Below, piece by piece: positions 22,863 to 34,225 of a DNA stretch of 64,000 nucleotides. Source of the stretch: Turritopsis dohrnii (lineage: Eukaryota > Cnidaria > Hydrozoa > Anthoathecata > Oceaniidae). The notes under the pieces were generated by a model that saw only the letters and a list, made by a program, of their open reading frames with translations, searched no databases and had not been told where the DNA came from. Location: positions 62,001-126,000 of the forward strand of contig BQMF02000650.1 in NCBI GenBank assembly GCA_027922465.2. The letters are read 5' to 3'. Every line of letters starts with the position of its first letter. Position 1 is the first letter of the stretch. Both the position numbers and the translations under genes were made by a program.

Positions 22863-23392
22863 ATGTATATTAGCTATGTTATCTAATTTTTTTTATTTAT
22901 TAACTTATTAAGATATTTATTTCAATTATTTTTTCAAAAGTCTAAGGAAATTCTCTGAACTGAAAAGCTTTTGTACATTATGTGAAACATCATTGCTTGC
23001 ATTTGTATGTACACTTAATCTGAAAATAAAGGTTAAAATAATTAGGGCACTGTAACTCTGGAAATGCATTTCGTTTGAGTTTCATCTTGATTTTATCCTA
23101 ACTCTTCTGACCGGTCGGTTGCTTAGATTTTATTTAAAAAATCTGTAGAATAAGTTATAAAGAGTTTCAATATTTTATTGGTTATGAAAATCATATTTTT
23201 TAGAATTCCAGAAAATTATTTATTTATTTATTTGTTATTTATTGATGGAAATCGTTCTAAAATGTTGAGATAATTAAATATGTTTAAATAAATGTTTCAC
23301 GTGAACGTCATTGTATTCTTTGCCTTAGTCAAGCAATGCTACAGGATAGGCTAAGTCTAGATCACTTCTTCAAATAAACGCCTTTAAGACAC

Positions 23393-23680
23393 CTAAAAGA
23401 CGTCTTTAAGACATTTATAGGACGTCTAAAACACGTCTTGAAGTAAACTCCATCTAAAAGACGTATTTAAGATGTATTAAAGACGTCTAAAACACGTCTT
23501 AAAATTAGCGACATCTAGAAGACATCTTTAAGACGTCTAAAAGATGTCTTGCTAGACGTCTTAAAGACGTATTTCTTCAGACGTCTTTCAAACGGACAAA
23601 ACAGAACATTTCTAAACGTCTTTTAGACGTCTAGTTAGACGTCTTTTAGACCTCTAAAAGATGTCTTTTTGCCGGCTGGG
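23393..23680. repeat. right subterminal AGACGTCT array and TIR
   Basis: Repeated AGACGTCT/AAGACGTCT variants, spaced irregularly, end in TGCCGGCTGGG. They mirror the left array and close the EnSpm-like element. Confidence 0.8.
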
Positions 23681-24267
23681 TTGTGGAAGGTTTTAAATTT
23701 TGCGTAATAAATATGAATATGACAGCATTTGTATGGATTACCACACGAAGTTTTTGTGTAGATTCTTAAAATTACCTTGACTGATTTTAACAATCGTGTT
23801 TTTCCATAACCATTGCTATATAATTGAGGCAGGGGATGAAAACACACTTGTTTCTTTCATCATGACTTTGATCAGTATCTTATCAAACACACAGAATGCA
23901 ACTTAAATTAAACTTTAAACTGGTGGCCACTTTAGTTGCCATGGTACTTAAAGTGCAAAAATTGGACATTTTGCGATATTTTAGTCAAAACCCATTGTTT
24001 AACAATGGAAATTTTCATCTAAAAACCTTGTTTTCTCGATTTGTTACCGATGATTTTATTGTGTAATTTCAAAACCTTGTTTCTTAACAGGTCAGGCACT
24101 AAACCCCCACCCATAGTGGGATAACTGAATAACGTTGAGAAATAAACTTTCGTTTAGACCAATATTTGCGAACTCTTTAATAAAACTGAAACTTGGGTGT
24201 TTTGGGAGAAATGTGCTTGAGGAAGAAGAAAATGAAGATTTCATCATTTCCCAGCGGGCACAAAGAC

Positions 24268-24945
24268 GTCGTAGAGACGTCTTTCCAAGACGTCCCTAAG
24301 ACGTCGCAAAATGGTCGTGAAGTGGGAATCTCAAAAGACGTCCCAATTACATCTTTGCTGAGACGTCTCGATGACATCCCAACGGCATCGTAACGACGTC
24401 ACAGGATTATGAAATTTACTAGGTCATCTTCGTAAAGTCGTCGTAGAGACGTCTTTCGAAGACGTCCCTGAGACGTCGCGAAATGGTCGCGAAGTGGGAA
24501 TCTCAAAAGACGTCCCAATCACATCTTTACTGAGACGTCTCGATGACATCCCAACGGCATCGTAACGACGTCACAGGATTATGAAACTTACTAGGTCATC
24601 TTCGTAAAGTCGTCGTAGAGACGTCTTTCGAAGACGTCCCTGAGACGTCGCGAAATGGTCACGAAGTGGGAATCTCAAAGACGTCCCAATCACATCTTCA
24701 CTGAGACGTCTCAATGACATCCCAACGGCATCGTAACGACGTCACAGGATTATGAAATTTACTAGGTCATCTTCGTAAAGTCGTCGTAGAGACGTCTTTC
24801 GAAGACGTCCCTGAGACGTCGCGAAATGGTCGCGAAGTGGGATCCTCAGAAGACGTCCCAATCACGTCTTCACTGAGACGTCTCAACGACAGGATATCGC
24901 AACGACTTCAATCTCTGGCCGTAACGACATCGTAGAGACGTCCGA
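24268..24945. repeat. 172-bp tandem repeat, four units
   Basis: GTCGTAGAGACGTCTTTC recurs at 24268, 24440, 24612 and 24783, a period of 171-172 bp. Each unit contains many GACGTC palindromes. It forms the left subterminal region of the surrounding transposon. Confidence 0.9.
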
Positions 24946-26103
24946 TTAACAACCTCCTTTTTCACCATAGGCCATCTATGTTGGGATCATCAAAACAAGA
25001 AAACATACAAACTCAATAGATGTCTCCTTTTTAATTCTTTTTAAAAGTTTACAACGCAACAATTTACAGTTCAACATATACTAGCTAATTTGTCGTCAAG
25101 TTATAACATTTTGAATCACATGTATTTCCACATTTAAAACTCCCTTCGGCTAGCCTTTTTGAAATGGTCAGTGCAAGATTCCATATCGTAAAACCAGATC
25201 TAAGAGTAAGTTTATCTAACAATTTCAGACCATCAAATCTTTATGGTTAAAACCTTGTTACATTTGTTTGGGATGACGAGTATTTGGCCACGTGATGACT
25301 CGTTCTTCCAAACACTTTTAAGAGACTTTTCACCGAGAAGTTTGAATTGTTAGATAAACATACTCTCAGATCTGGTTTTACGGTATGGAATCTTTCACTG
25401 ACCTTTTAAAATTTCGCCAACCTCATTATCGATCAGGAGATCTTTGAGCATCAACGGAAGTTTTTTTATGTCATCCACAGTGCTTTTCTGATGCTGGAAT
25501 GCTGAAACTAAGTTCAACAAGAATGTATAAATATGTATAAATATACCCGCCGTATGGATTAAGAAAACAGAAACTCACCGTTAATTTCATCGAACAGGAT
25601 CGTATCTTTTCAAGGTGTTTTTCCATTTGCACTTTTCCAGATTACGTTTGACAAAACGCCATGTTTAATTAATTCTTCTAAGTGTTACCTAAACGTCTTT
25701 TAACGAAACTTATGTTACATGTATCATTATTAACAGTATTAATCTTTTCTTACAAGAAAGTCTTTGCTTGTGAAACTTTCTATATCACACGTGAATTTTA
25801 TAACACGGGAATTTCTCTTTGTCTTGCGTATTTGTGATTGGTCTATTTTAAATTCTTTAAATCATGCAACTGTAGTAAAACATATTCGATATCAGATTGC
25901 AATTTGATCGTAAAAGGATTCCAATTGCGACGTCCCATTTTCAGACGTTCCTACGACGTCGCAAGATGATCTTAAATTTATAATTGTTTCAAAGGTCGTT
26001 ATTCAACCTGTATAAAGACGTCCCAAAAACGTCGTAAAATCATCCCTCACACGACCAATAAACAGAATTCAATACGAATGTAAATTCTATATAACCATGT
26101 TAG

Positions 26104-27932
26104 TACAGTGTGTATCAAAATGTCTTATCCGTCAACTTTCAAGGCGTATATTTCATTACATGTCTGATAAAATATTGTGAATTTTATATCACAAGAAAGA
26201 CCTTTTCATGCTCTATCCATTAATATAAAATGTTTGCCAAAATATTTGTTCTTCGAAAAGATATTGAAGAAAAACTCAACGATTTGGTTCATTAAATTCT
26301 TGAAAGTCAATTAATTCAATTTACAATGAAGGCCATTTGTAAACACAATAAAAAAGTTAAAAATCATCACACAGTAAAAAACATAGCTAAGGGTCTATGT
26401 AAACGCTAGATAAAAAAGCAACAAGTTAAAAACAACACAAGGATAAAGAAAAATAGAATCAATGCCCTTCAACATGGTGTCCTTGGTTTGCCAGGCATTG
26501 TTGTGATCTTCTCTGCATTTCACGGAATACATTTCCAACCATACCTGGATTTTTCTTCAGTTCGTTGAAAGCGTCTGTGATTTTTCTTCTTAAGGCATGT
26601 AAATTTTGAGGAGGTGACGTGAAAACCTTCTGTTCTATATACCCCCAAAGAAAAAAGTCACATGGGGTTAGATCAGGAGAGCAAGCAGGCCACTCCACAC
26701 CATGACCAAGACCAATAACATGATTACGGAAGACCTGTATAAGCCTTCCTCTGACTTGCCTTGTTCTATGGGGAGTGGCTCCATCCTGCGCCCACCAAAC
26801 TTCATGGTTTCCATTTGCAACATTTACATTATAAATTTGACTTAATTCCGGAATTGCGAAGTTATTTATCATTTGTAAATAAGTCCGTCCGTTAACATTT
26901 CCATTAAAAACGTATGGCCCTATTACTGAGCCATTTCCACACAGTGCTGCCCATACATTTACTTTGCTCCGGTCATTTCTTTTATCATAATTAAAGGGGG
27001 GCGGCTGACCCTTCGGTGCGTACATTCTTACATTTTGTGTCGAAACGGAACCATTTAATCCAAATGAGCATTCGTCCCCGATTACAAGGTTGTAAATAAA
27101 TCTAAGATTTCTGTTTGCATTTTGAAACCACTGTGAAAACTGAACACGGCGTCTAAAATCGCCAGGTTTGAGTTCATGCCGTACAAAAATTTTAAAAGGA
27201 TGGTATTGCAAATCAAGTCGCGTAATTCTGTTAAACTTAGCAAGTGGTAATCCTGATGGATTGTTCCGCGCGGTTGCATTTGGATTATTAGCAAGAAAAT
27301 TTCTTACCACGTTTATGTTTCCTGCCGACCTACCAGTTCTTCTTCTACCACAACGTTCTTTATGTAAATTACGTACAGTCCCAGTTCTCAAAAACTTTTT
27401 AACGTTCCAGGAAATGCTTTTTTTATGAGGCTCTGGTGACCCGGGAAATCTTCTTTGATACTCTTGAAGAACTTGATCATAATTTTGTCTCCTCTGAAAA
27501 GTGTCTACTAAAAACGTTCTCTGCTGTATTGAGAGATGCGGCATGACTTTATTTTGATGTCCCGTGTGTCAATACTTTTAACAGAAAAACATTTTTATTT
27601 GCAACTTTTCCGATTAATTGTTATGGGAAAGAAATACGCAAATCTATACTTAAAACTTTCTAAAGGTTTCATCAGCAGAACAAAACACAGTTATATCATT
27701 AAAAAGTCATTAGCATGTCAGTTAATTGACTTTTAAGAATTCAATGAACCAAATCGTTGAGTTTTTCTTCAATATCTTTTCGAAGAACAAATATTTTGGC
27801 AAACATTTTATATTAATGGATAGAGCATGAAAAGGTCTTTCTTGTGATATAAAATTCACAATATTTTATCAGACATGTAATGAAATATACGCCTTGAAAG
27901 TTGACGGATAAGACATTTTGATACACACTGTA
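26104..27932 (-). mobile_element. mariner-type transposon with 208-bp TIRs
   Basis: The element 26106-27930 is flanked by TA on both sides. It begins CAGTGTGTATCAAAATG and ends with the complement. Inverted repeats of about 208 bp (26106-26313 and 27722-27930) are nearly identical and bracket a single intact transposase gene. It lies inside the EnSpm-type element 24250-28110. Confidence 0.92.
26459..27544 (-). CDS. intact mariner-superfamily transposase (DD36D spacing)
   Basis: The 361-residue protein has an N-terminal helix-turn-helix region (FQRRQNYDQVLQEYQRRFPG, then a GRRRTGR-type linker). A DDE/D domain follows, with VIGDECSFGLNG, WWAQDGATPH and WPACSPDLTPCDFFLWG. The last two catalytic aspartates are separated by 36 residues, not the 34 of classical mariners. 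Related insect and cnidarian proteins carry DUF4817 plus DDE_3 domains. There are no stops or frameshifts and the length is typical, so the copy may be active. The enzyme would bind the 208-bp TIRs and insert at TA. Confidence 0.9.
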   Translation of the reverse strand: MPHLSIQQRTFLVDTFQRRQNYDQVLQEYQRRFPGSPEPHKKSISWNVKKFLRTGTVRNLHKERCGRRRTGRSAGNINVVRNFLANNPNATARNNPSGLPLAKFNRITRLDLQYHPFKIFVRHELKPGDFRRRVQFSQWFQNANRNLRFIYNLVIGDECSFGLNGSVSTQNVRMYAPKGQPPPFNYDKRNDRSKVNVWAALCGNGSVIGPYVFNGNVNGRTYLQMINNFAIPELSQIYNVNVANGNHEVWWAQDGATPHRTRQVRGRLIQVFRNHVIGLGHGVEWPACSPDLTPCDFFLWGYIEQKVFTSPPQNLHALRRKITDAFNELKKNPGMVGNVFREMQRRSQQCLANQGHHVEGH

Positions 27933-28110
27933 TTACTCGATTTATACTGTTTAATGACTGCAGAATGAAGTTTGAAAATTTTTATCAGGTCCCAAATTGA
28001 TCGTAAAAGGATCCCAATTGCGACGTCCCATTTTCAGACGTCCCTACGACGCCGCAAAATGATCTCAAAACCAAATTGAGACGTCTCAAAGACGTCTTGT
28101 GCCCGCTGGG

Positions 28111-29848
28111 TTACTGGTGAGAAACTTTCAGCATCCATCCATCAGGAATGCATGTAATATCAAGATTACTTGAGAAATATCTAATCAATACTTGCACGAA
28201 GTTTTCTAATATATTCATGAAACGTGCTCATCTCAATTGAAAGAAAGTTTTATCGACTTTTCAAAGAACTGACGAAAACGTAATTAAAAAGAATATTTTG
28301 TTGTTTTTTTACCCCATATTGAATGTGCTATTCTAACTAGGAGTATGAGTATACTGCATGCTGAAACATCGGTTATTGTACAAACTGTCATTAAAAGAAC
28401 ACTGACATTTGAAGATGTCCAAAAAGATAAACAACTGGAACTCCCATAGAAAGGACAAATTTCTGTATGCTAATGTCGCTAAAAAGTGACTCAAATAAAA
28501 ACGCCCATAACTTTCTTTAAAAAACATTGACAGCTCAACAAAGTAACTTAAGCTAAATCATATAGCTAGGCAATAAAAGTAATTTTAAAGGATTTCTAAT
28601 GTTGTACTTTTATATGAATTCATTGGCAATGGCAAAACAAGACGACCGGAAGATTTCGCTTATGTTTTTATGAATAGCCACCTATAAATAACGTCCATTC
28701 TAAATACACTCCAGGGTTCATTGGGTTGCAGAGTGGAATTTATAAAGCCGTGTCTCCATAACCCTACGTGTTTTTGTACTTCTGCGTAACCTCCCTGTTT
28801 TGAGAAAAGTTACACTACTGATGGCATTTTGTATTTTAAAAAAATCTGCTAGTGTAACCATAGAAATAAAAAAGTTTTATGGTGTAAACCAAACTTTTTT
28901 AATAAATACACCACAAATTGAAACAAAAGAAATATACCTGTGTGAGCTGTAACCATGAATTTTTTGTAAAAAATGATTTTTTATAAGAAAAATGTGATCC
29001 AATAGAGAAAAAAACGTCTTCTTCAGAAAAATTTTAAGAAACGAAAATCTATCTAAAATACTCAAACGAAATAAACAAATCAAATAACAAACAAATAGTT
29101 TGTTAGACGGTTTGAAGTAAAGATAAAAATTGAAACTGCTTCTACTAAACTAAAGCTTCTTCTTTATTGCAGTTGATCTTCTTCGAAGCATATTATCAAC
29201 ATCAAAAGCGTAACTAAATTTTACTTAATTTAAATTCCACAGTGATACTTCGAATCAAAAAAGTAACTGAAACCCTTTTTTTGTTTTTCCTTTTGTGAGT
29301 AGTGGTAAATACACTTTATAACTCACGAAGTATACGAAAACATATCATAGCCATGTGAACAAGGAAAAAAAGAAATAGAAATAAAAGAACTGTAAGTTAG
29401 TAAGTTCAGCCATCAAAAACATTCGCTCACCATGGCCATAACAGCAAGGAAAAAAAGAAATAGAAATAAAAGAAGTTTAAGTTAGTAAGTGCGATACTAA
29501 AAAACCCTCGCCGTACATAGATTAGATAGATAGATAGATAGAACGCCGCCGAAACCAATATCTTTCGCTTAGCGAAATCTAACAAGAATAAACATTTTCG
29601 GACACTTTAATGTATAAAACATTTAATGCTTCTTTCCATATATTTCGTAATACTTAAAATTGATTTTCGGAAAGGCAATTTTAGCCAATCTAGACGGATC
29701 AAAGTGCAAACATTTTCCTGGCTCCTGAGCTACTAAAAATGTACCCCAATTTTTATATAAGTTTGACCTAGTTAAAATCATTTCGTTGTAATAGACATAC
29801 AATTGTGAGATTCATCAATCCATATTATTTTCAGCTTCATATGAACAA
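28111..29848. other. intergenic, no supported gene
   Basis: AT-rich spacer between the EnSpm-type element and the first Helitron array. It holds a roughly 100-bp imperfect direct repeat around AAAAAAAGAAATAGAAATAA (near 29365 and 29450) and a short (GATA)n tract near 29520-29541. The minus-strand frames at 28333-28527 and 28877-29083 show no domain. Confidence 0.55.
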
Positions 29849-30714
29849 TCTATATATTAATAGCCGATTCTCTGTTTGTTTGTTTGTGCGTTTGTTTGTT
29901 TATTTGTAAGTCACGCAAAAAGGTAGATTGAGTTGTGAGCGAAATTATTTCTTTTTTTGTGTGCGACGTGAGTTCGAAGCAAATACATTGCAACCCCAAT
30001 CGAACGTGACCTTTTTTGGCTGATGAACTAATAGGAATAACGTTTTGTTTGTATCGTTACTGTTAGATTTATATTCCACGTTGACTTGGTTTTGAAAACA
30101 GTACATCAACTAAATACAAAGAAACTAACTGATTAAACATTTTGGACAAAAAGCAGCAGTGGCAGAACGTGGCAGCATATGTTCGGTTTGCCACTAACTC
30201 TTGCCTGACTGTCTGAGACGGGTGAACTTTTTTTTTGAGCAATCAAAATGTTTAAAAACCGATAGGTAAAAAAAGAGGAGTATCATATCAAAACAAAATG
30301 TTTTTTTTTTTTTTGCTTTTCTTTTAATAAATTAATTTCTTCTTTTAATTGTTAAGCGTTCTGATCGAACGTTTTTTTATTCTATTTATTCATTTAGCAC
30401 GTGCCTTTTTTCTCTCCTCCGTGTGAACTTTTTTTAGAAGAGAAACCATTTTCCCCCTGTTTGATAGCACTCATGTTAGAGCGCGTAACTTTTTTAAAAC
30501 AAAAGCTAATAAAAAGTTGAAGTTTTCTCTCTCTACGTTTTGAGTGTATTGTTACACTAATAAAAGATTGGCTTTACCAGAGGTTGTGACTTCGAATCTG
30601 CTTCTGGTTGAACACAAGTTGTACGAGCCGTTTATAAGGAAATTTGACGTTTATTGATAGAGTGATACAGAGCAGTTGGACATGGGCGGCGAGCGACGCC
30701 GCCTTGGCGGCTAG
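29849..30714 (+). mobile_element. Helitron unit 1.1 (short type)
   Basis: 866 bp, from TCTATATATTAATAGCC to GGCGGCTAG. A (TTTG)n tract follows the 5' end. The 3' part carries ACTTCGAATCTGCTTCTGGT, then the terminal hairpin. Confidence 0.88.
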
Positions 30715-31579
30715 TCTATATATTAATAGCCGATTCTCTGTCTGTCTGTCTGTCTGTTTGTTTGTTTGTTTGTAAGTCACGCAAAATGGTGGTAGATTGA
30801 GTTGTGAGCGAAATTATTTCTTTTTTTGTGTGCGACGTGAGTTCGAAACAAATACATTGCAACCCCCAATCGAACGTGACGTTTTTGGCTGATGAGCTAA
30901 TAGGAATAACGTTTTGTTTTTATTATTATTGTTAGTTTTATATTCCACGTTGACTTGGCTTTGAAAACAGTACTTCAACTAAATACAAAGAAACTAACTG
31001 ATTAAACATTTTGGACAAAAAGCAGCAGTGGCAGAACTTGGCAGCATGTGCGGTTTACCAGTGTATCCTAACGTATCCTTGCCTGACTGTCTGAGACGGG
31101 TGAACTTTTTTTCGAGCAATCAAAATGTTTAAAAACCGATAGGTAAAAAAAGAGTATCATGATACAAAATATTTTTTTTGCTTTTGTCTTAATAGTTGTC
31201 TTAATTTCTTTTAATCGATTTCTTTCAATCTATTTTAATCAGATCGAACGTTTTTTTTTATTCACTTTATTCATTTAGCACGTGCCTTTTTCTCTCTCCT
31301 CCCGTGTGATCTTTTTAAAAAGAAAAACCATTTCCCCCTTACGTTTGATAGCACCCATGTTAGAGCGCGTAACTTTTTTAAAACAAAAGCTAATAAAAAG
31401 TTGAAGTTTCCTCTCTCTACGTTTTGAGTGTATTGTTACACTGATAAAGGATTGTTTTTACCAGAGGTTATGACTTCGAATCTGCTTCTGGTTGAACACA
31501 AGTTGTACGAGACGTTTATTGATACAGTGATACAGAGCAGGTGGACATGGGCGGCGAGCTACGCCGCCTTGGCGGCTAG
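30715..31579 (+). mobile_element. Helitron unit 1.2 (short type)
   Basis: 865 bp, same layout as the preceding unit, with a (CTGT)/(TTTG) tract at 30738-30771. Abuts its neighbours directly. Confidence 0.88.
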
Positions 31580-32595
31580 TCTATATGTTAATAGCCGATT
31601 CTCTGTCTGTTTGTCTGTTTGTTTGTTTGTTTGTTTGTAAGTCACGCAAAATGGTAGATTGAGTTGTGAGGGAAATTATTTCTTTTTTTGTGTGCGACGT
31701 GAGTTTGAAGCAATAAATACATTGCAACCCCAATCGAACGTGACTTTATTTTGGCTGAAGAACTAATAGGAATAACGTTTTGTTTTTATTATTATTGTCA
31801 GTTTTATATTCCACGTTGACTTGGCTTTGAAAACAATACATCAACTAAGAAACTAACTGATTAAACATTTTGGACAAAAAGCAGCGGTGGCACAACGTGG
31901 CAGCATGTGCGGTTTGCCAGTGTATCCTAACGCTTTCCTGACTGTCTGAGACGGGTGAACTTTTTTTCGAACAATCAAAATGCTTAAAAACCGATAGGTA
32001 AAAAAAAGAGATTCATGAAACAAAATATTTTTTTTTGCTTTTGTCTTAATAGTTGTCTTAATTTCTTTTAATCGATTTCTTTTAATCTATTTAAATCTGA
32101 TCGAACGTTTTTTATTCACTTCATTCATTTAGCACGTGCATTTTTTTCTCCTCCCGTGTGATCTTTTTAAGAAAAGAAACCATTTTTTCACCTACTTCTG
32201 ACAGCACCCATGTTAGAGCGCGTAAAACAAAAGCCAATAATAAGATGAAAAGTTTTTTCTCTCTGCGTTTTGAGTGTATTGTTAAACTGATATTTGATTG
32301 GTTTAAAATAGTAAATAAAAAACACGTGAAGTTCACGTTCGGAATGCATTGTGTAAAACAAGAAAGTCTACTGACATTTCAAATGCGACCGCGACAATGA
32401 ACGGCTGAGTTAAGAACATGCAAGATTTGAAACACCAGGAACGTATTTCTCTTCACGTGCAAACGAGCTTTATTAATCGATAAAGCCAGCAGCAAAGGAA
32501 GTCTTATCGCTGGTTTTAAGTGCAATAATTTGGAGCAGGTGGTGATACAACGCAGGCTGAACATGGGCGGCGAGCGACGCCGCCTTGGCGGCTAG
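31580..32595 (+). mobile_element. Helitron unit 1.3 (long type)
   Basis: 1016 bp. The last 250 bp differ from the short type: they contain CACGTGAAGTTCACGTTCGG and GGTGGTGATACAACGCAGGC before the shared terminal hairpin. Matches unit 2.2 (55678-56708). Confidence 0.86.
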
Positions 32596-33061
32596 TCTAT
32601 ATATTAATAGCCGATTCTCCGTCTGTCTGTTTGTTTGTTTGTCTGTAAGTCACGCAAAATGGTAGGTGAGCTGCGAGAGAACTCATTTCTATTTTCTGCG
32701 CGACATCAGTGTGAATCCATTCCATTGAGACCCAAATAGAACGCGACGTTTAGGGAAAATTATCTCGGTAACCAATAGCGATAACTGACGTTTTATTGGG
32801 TCCACGATACAGGTGATGGGATGACGAAAAATTTGGGTCTAATTTTTTTTGGGGGACGGGTCTGTGACGTCATCAAAACTTTTCATCGACGGTATCTCCG
32901 AAACGGTTGGTCGCAGCGAAACGATCCCATACATTTTTTTGATCAGTTTTTCGAACTCTACAACATGGGAACACTTTCGGTTGCCAATTCCTTAAGTTTA
33001 TTTTTCGTGAAGTCAACGCATGCTGAGCATGTGCGGCGAGCGACGCCGCCTTGGCGGCTAG
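32596..33061 (+). mobile_element. Helitron unit 1.4 (466-bp divergent type)
   Basis: Shares only the 5' about 60 bp and the 3' hairpin with the other units. The body differs and includes CTGTGACGTCATCAAAAC and ATCTCCGAAACGG. The open frame at 32821-33198 crosses it and is not considered a gene. Confidence 0.8.
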
Positions 33062-33489
33062 TCTATATATTAATAGCCGATTCTCCGTTTGTCCGTTTGT
33101 CTGTTACGCAAAATGGTAGATTAAGTTGTGAGCGAATTTATTTCTTATTTCGTGTGCGACGTCAGTGCAAAACAAATTGCAACCCCAATCGAACGTGACT
33201 TTTTTGGGCTGGTGAGTCAAAAGCAATAACCTTTTCTTTTATTAAAATTATTATTAATTTTATATTCCAAGGACTTCTGTTGACTTGGCTTTGAAAACAG
33301 TACGTCAACTAGATACAAAGAAACCAACTTATTAAACATTTTGGACAACAAGCAGTGGTGTCATAATGTGAAGTTTGTAGAATAAAAATAAATAAATTAT
33401 AAAAAGTTCAAAATTTAGCTGAAAATATCCATTTAATATGTACTGGCTACTTAGCTACCATTTTTATTTGTTGTTGTGCCAACTTGGTG

Positions 33490-33551
<62 letters not shown>
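33490..33551. repeat. (TA)n microsatellite in 5' LTR
   Basis: About 30 TA units, at the same LTR position as the TA tract at 41846 in the 3' LTR. Confidence 0.95.
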
Positions 33552-33554
<3 letters not shown>

Positions 33555-33611
33555 ACACTAAAAGGTTAAAAGCTGGATAGGTATAAAAACAATAAAAACA
33601 ACAGCTTGTTT

Positions 33612-33650
33612 GGTTAACTATATTTCGTCATCTTACGTGACTTCATCAGG
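33612..33650 (-). ncRNA. hammerhead-ribozyme-like motif of Penelope element
   Basis: Minus strand reads CTGATGA, a possible stem GTCA / TGAC around a 7-nt loop, then GAAATATAG. CTGANGA and GAAA are the two core boxes of hammerhead ribozymes, which are known from Penelope-like elements. There is one extra base between CTGATGA and the stem, so activity is uncertain. Confidence 0.4.
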
Positions 33651-34225
33651 TTCGAATGGTACAAAGTTCATAGAAGGGCGTTTAAATACTTAAAAAGAGC
33701 GCGAAAAGTAATTAAAAAATAAATAAATAAAAGCATTGTCGAGATTGGATGTGGCATGGTTTCTGTAAACTAAACTTTCAACGTTGGCACCCGGTTTTTA
33801 TATATAATTTAAAATATTCCTTACATTGTTTAAAAGATTAAAAATATTAAAACCAATAATATACATATATACAGTAAAACTGATAAAAAAAGTTTCTTTT
33901 AAAAATATGAGGAAGGTTCTGACTGATTCACTAATACGAACATATAACAACCATCACCTCCTTCTGTTACTCAAGATGATGGTAGACGACTAGACAAACA
34001 AACATAAAACGTTACGATACATGTAAGAAGGGATCCGGTCCAGGTGAAAAGAAAGTAGACATACTATCTTTCTAAACAGCCACAGGCTACTAACGCAAGC
34101 GCTTTGACAAGTGGCCAATGTCAGTTAAGACATTGCAAAGACGGTTCAACCTGCTACATGTATGAGAGAATAGATAATACATAGAGAAAAAGAAATATAG
34201 AAAAGAAACACACTACCATTCAAAA

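Larger units (their letters stand above)
17194..23680 (+). mobile_element. EnSpm/CACTA-like autonomous DNA transposon
   Basis: Inverted ends are CCCAGCCGGCA at 17194 and TGCCGGCTGGG ending at 23680. Behind them lie arrays of the palindrome AGACGTCT at both ends (17208-17460 and 23393-23670). The interior encodes a tnp2-type transposase (18309-21090, split by a Helitron) and a spliced companion gene (21238-22862). A polyadenylation signal AATAAA follows near 23025. A hairpin GTAGCCAGGAGACCC / GGGTCTCCTAGTTAC lies near 17838-17905. No convincing TSD is visible. The EnSpm assignment rests on the transposase type. Confidence 0.8.
24250..28110. mobile_element. non-autonomous EnSpm-type element with nested mariner
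   Basis: Ends CCCAGCGGGCACAA (24250) and TTGTGCCCGCTGGG (to 28110) are inverted and resemble the ends of the element at 17194-23680. TT flanks both sides. Next to the left end are four 172-bp tandem units. Subterminal blocks with GCGACGTCCCATTTTCAGAC occur at about 25925 and 28020. An imperfect hairpin of about 60-nt arms lies at 25170-25232 and 25343-25404. Apart from the nested mariner-type transposon it encodes nothing recognisable. Confidence 0.75.

Noticed and set aside
24268..24945. CRISPR-like or satellite array
   Set aside because: Units are 172 bp with no unique spacers and lie within transposon ends; they are subterminal repeats.
29849..33061. Simple tandem satellite DNA
   Set aside because: Units differ in type and length, share Helitron 5' TC and 3' CTAG ends with a hairpin, and the array is bordered by A and T; a Helitron concatemer explains more.
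32821..33198. 125-codon plus frame
   Set aside because: Runs across the junction of two Helitron units; not a gene.
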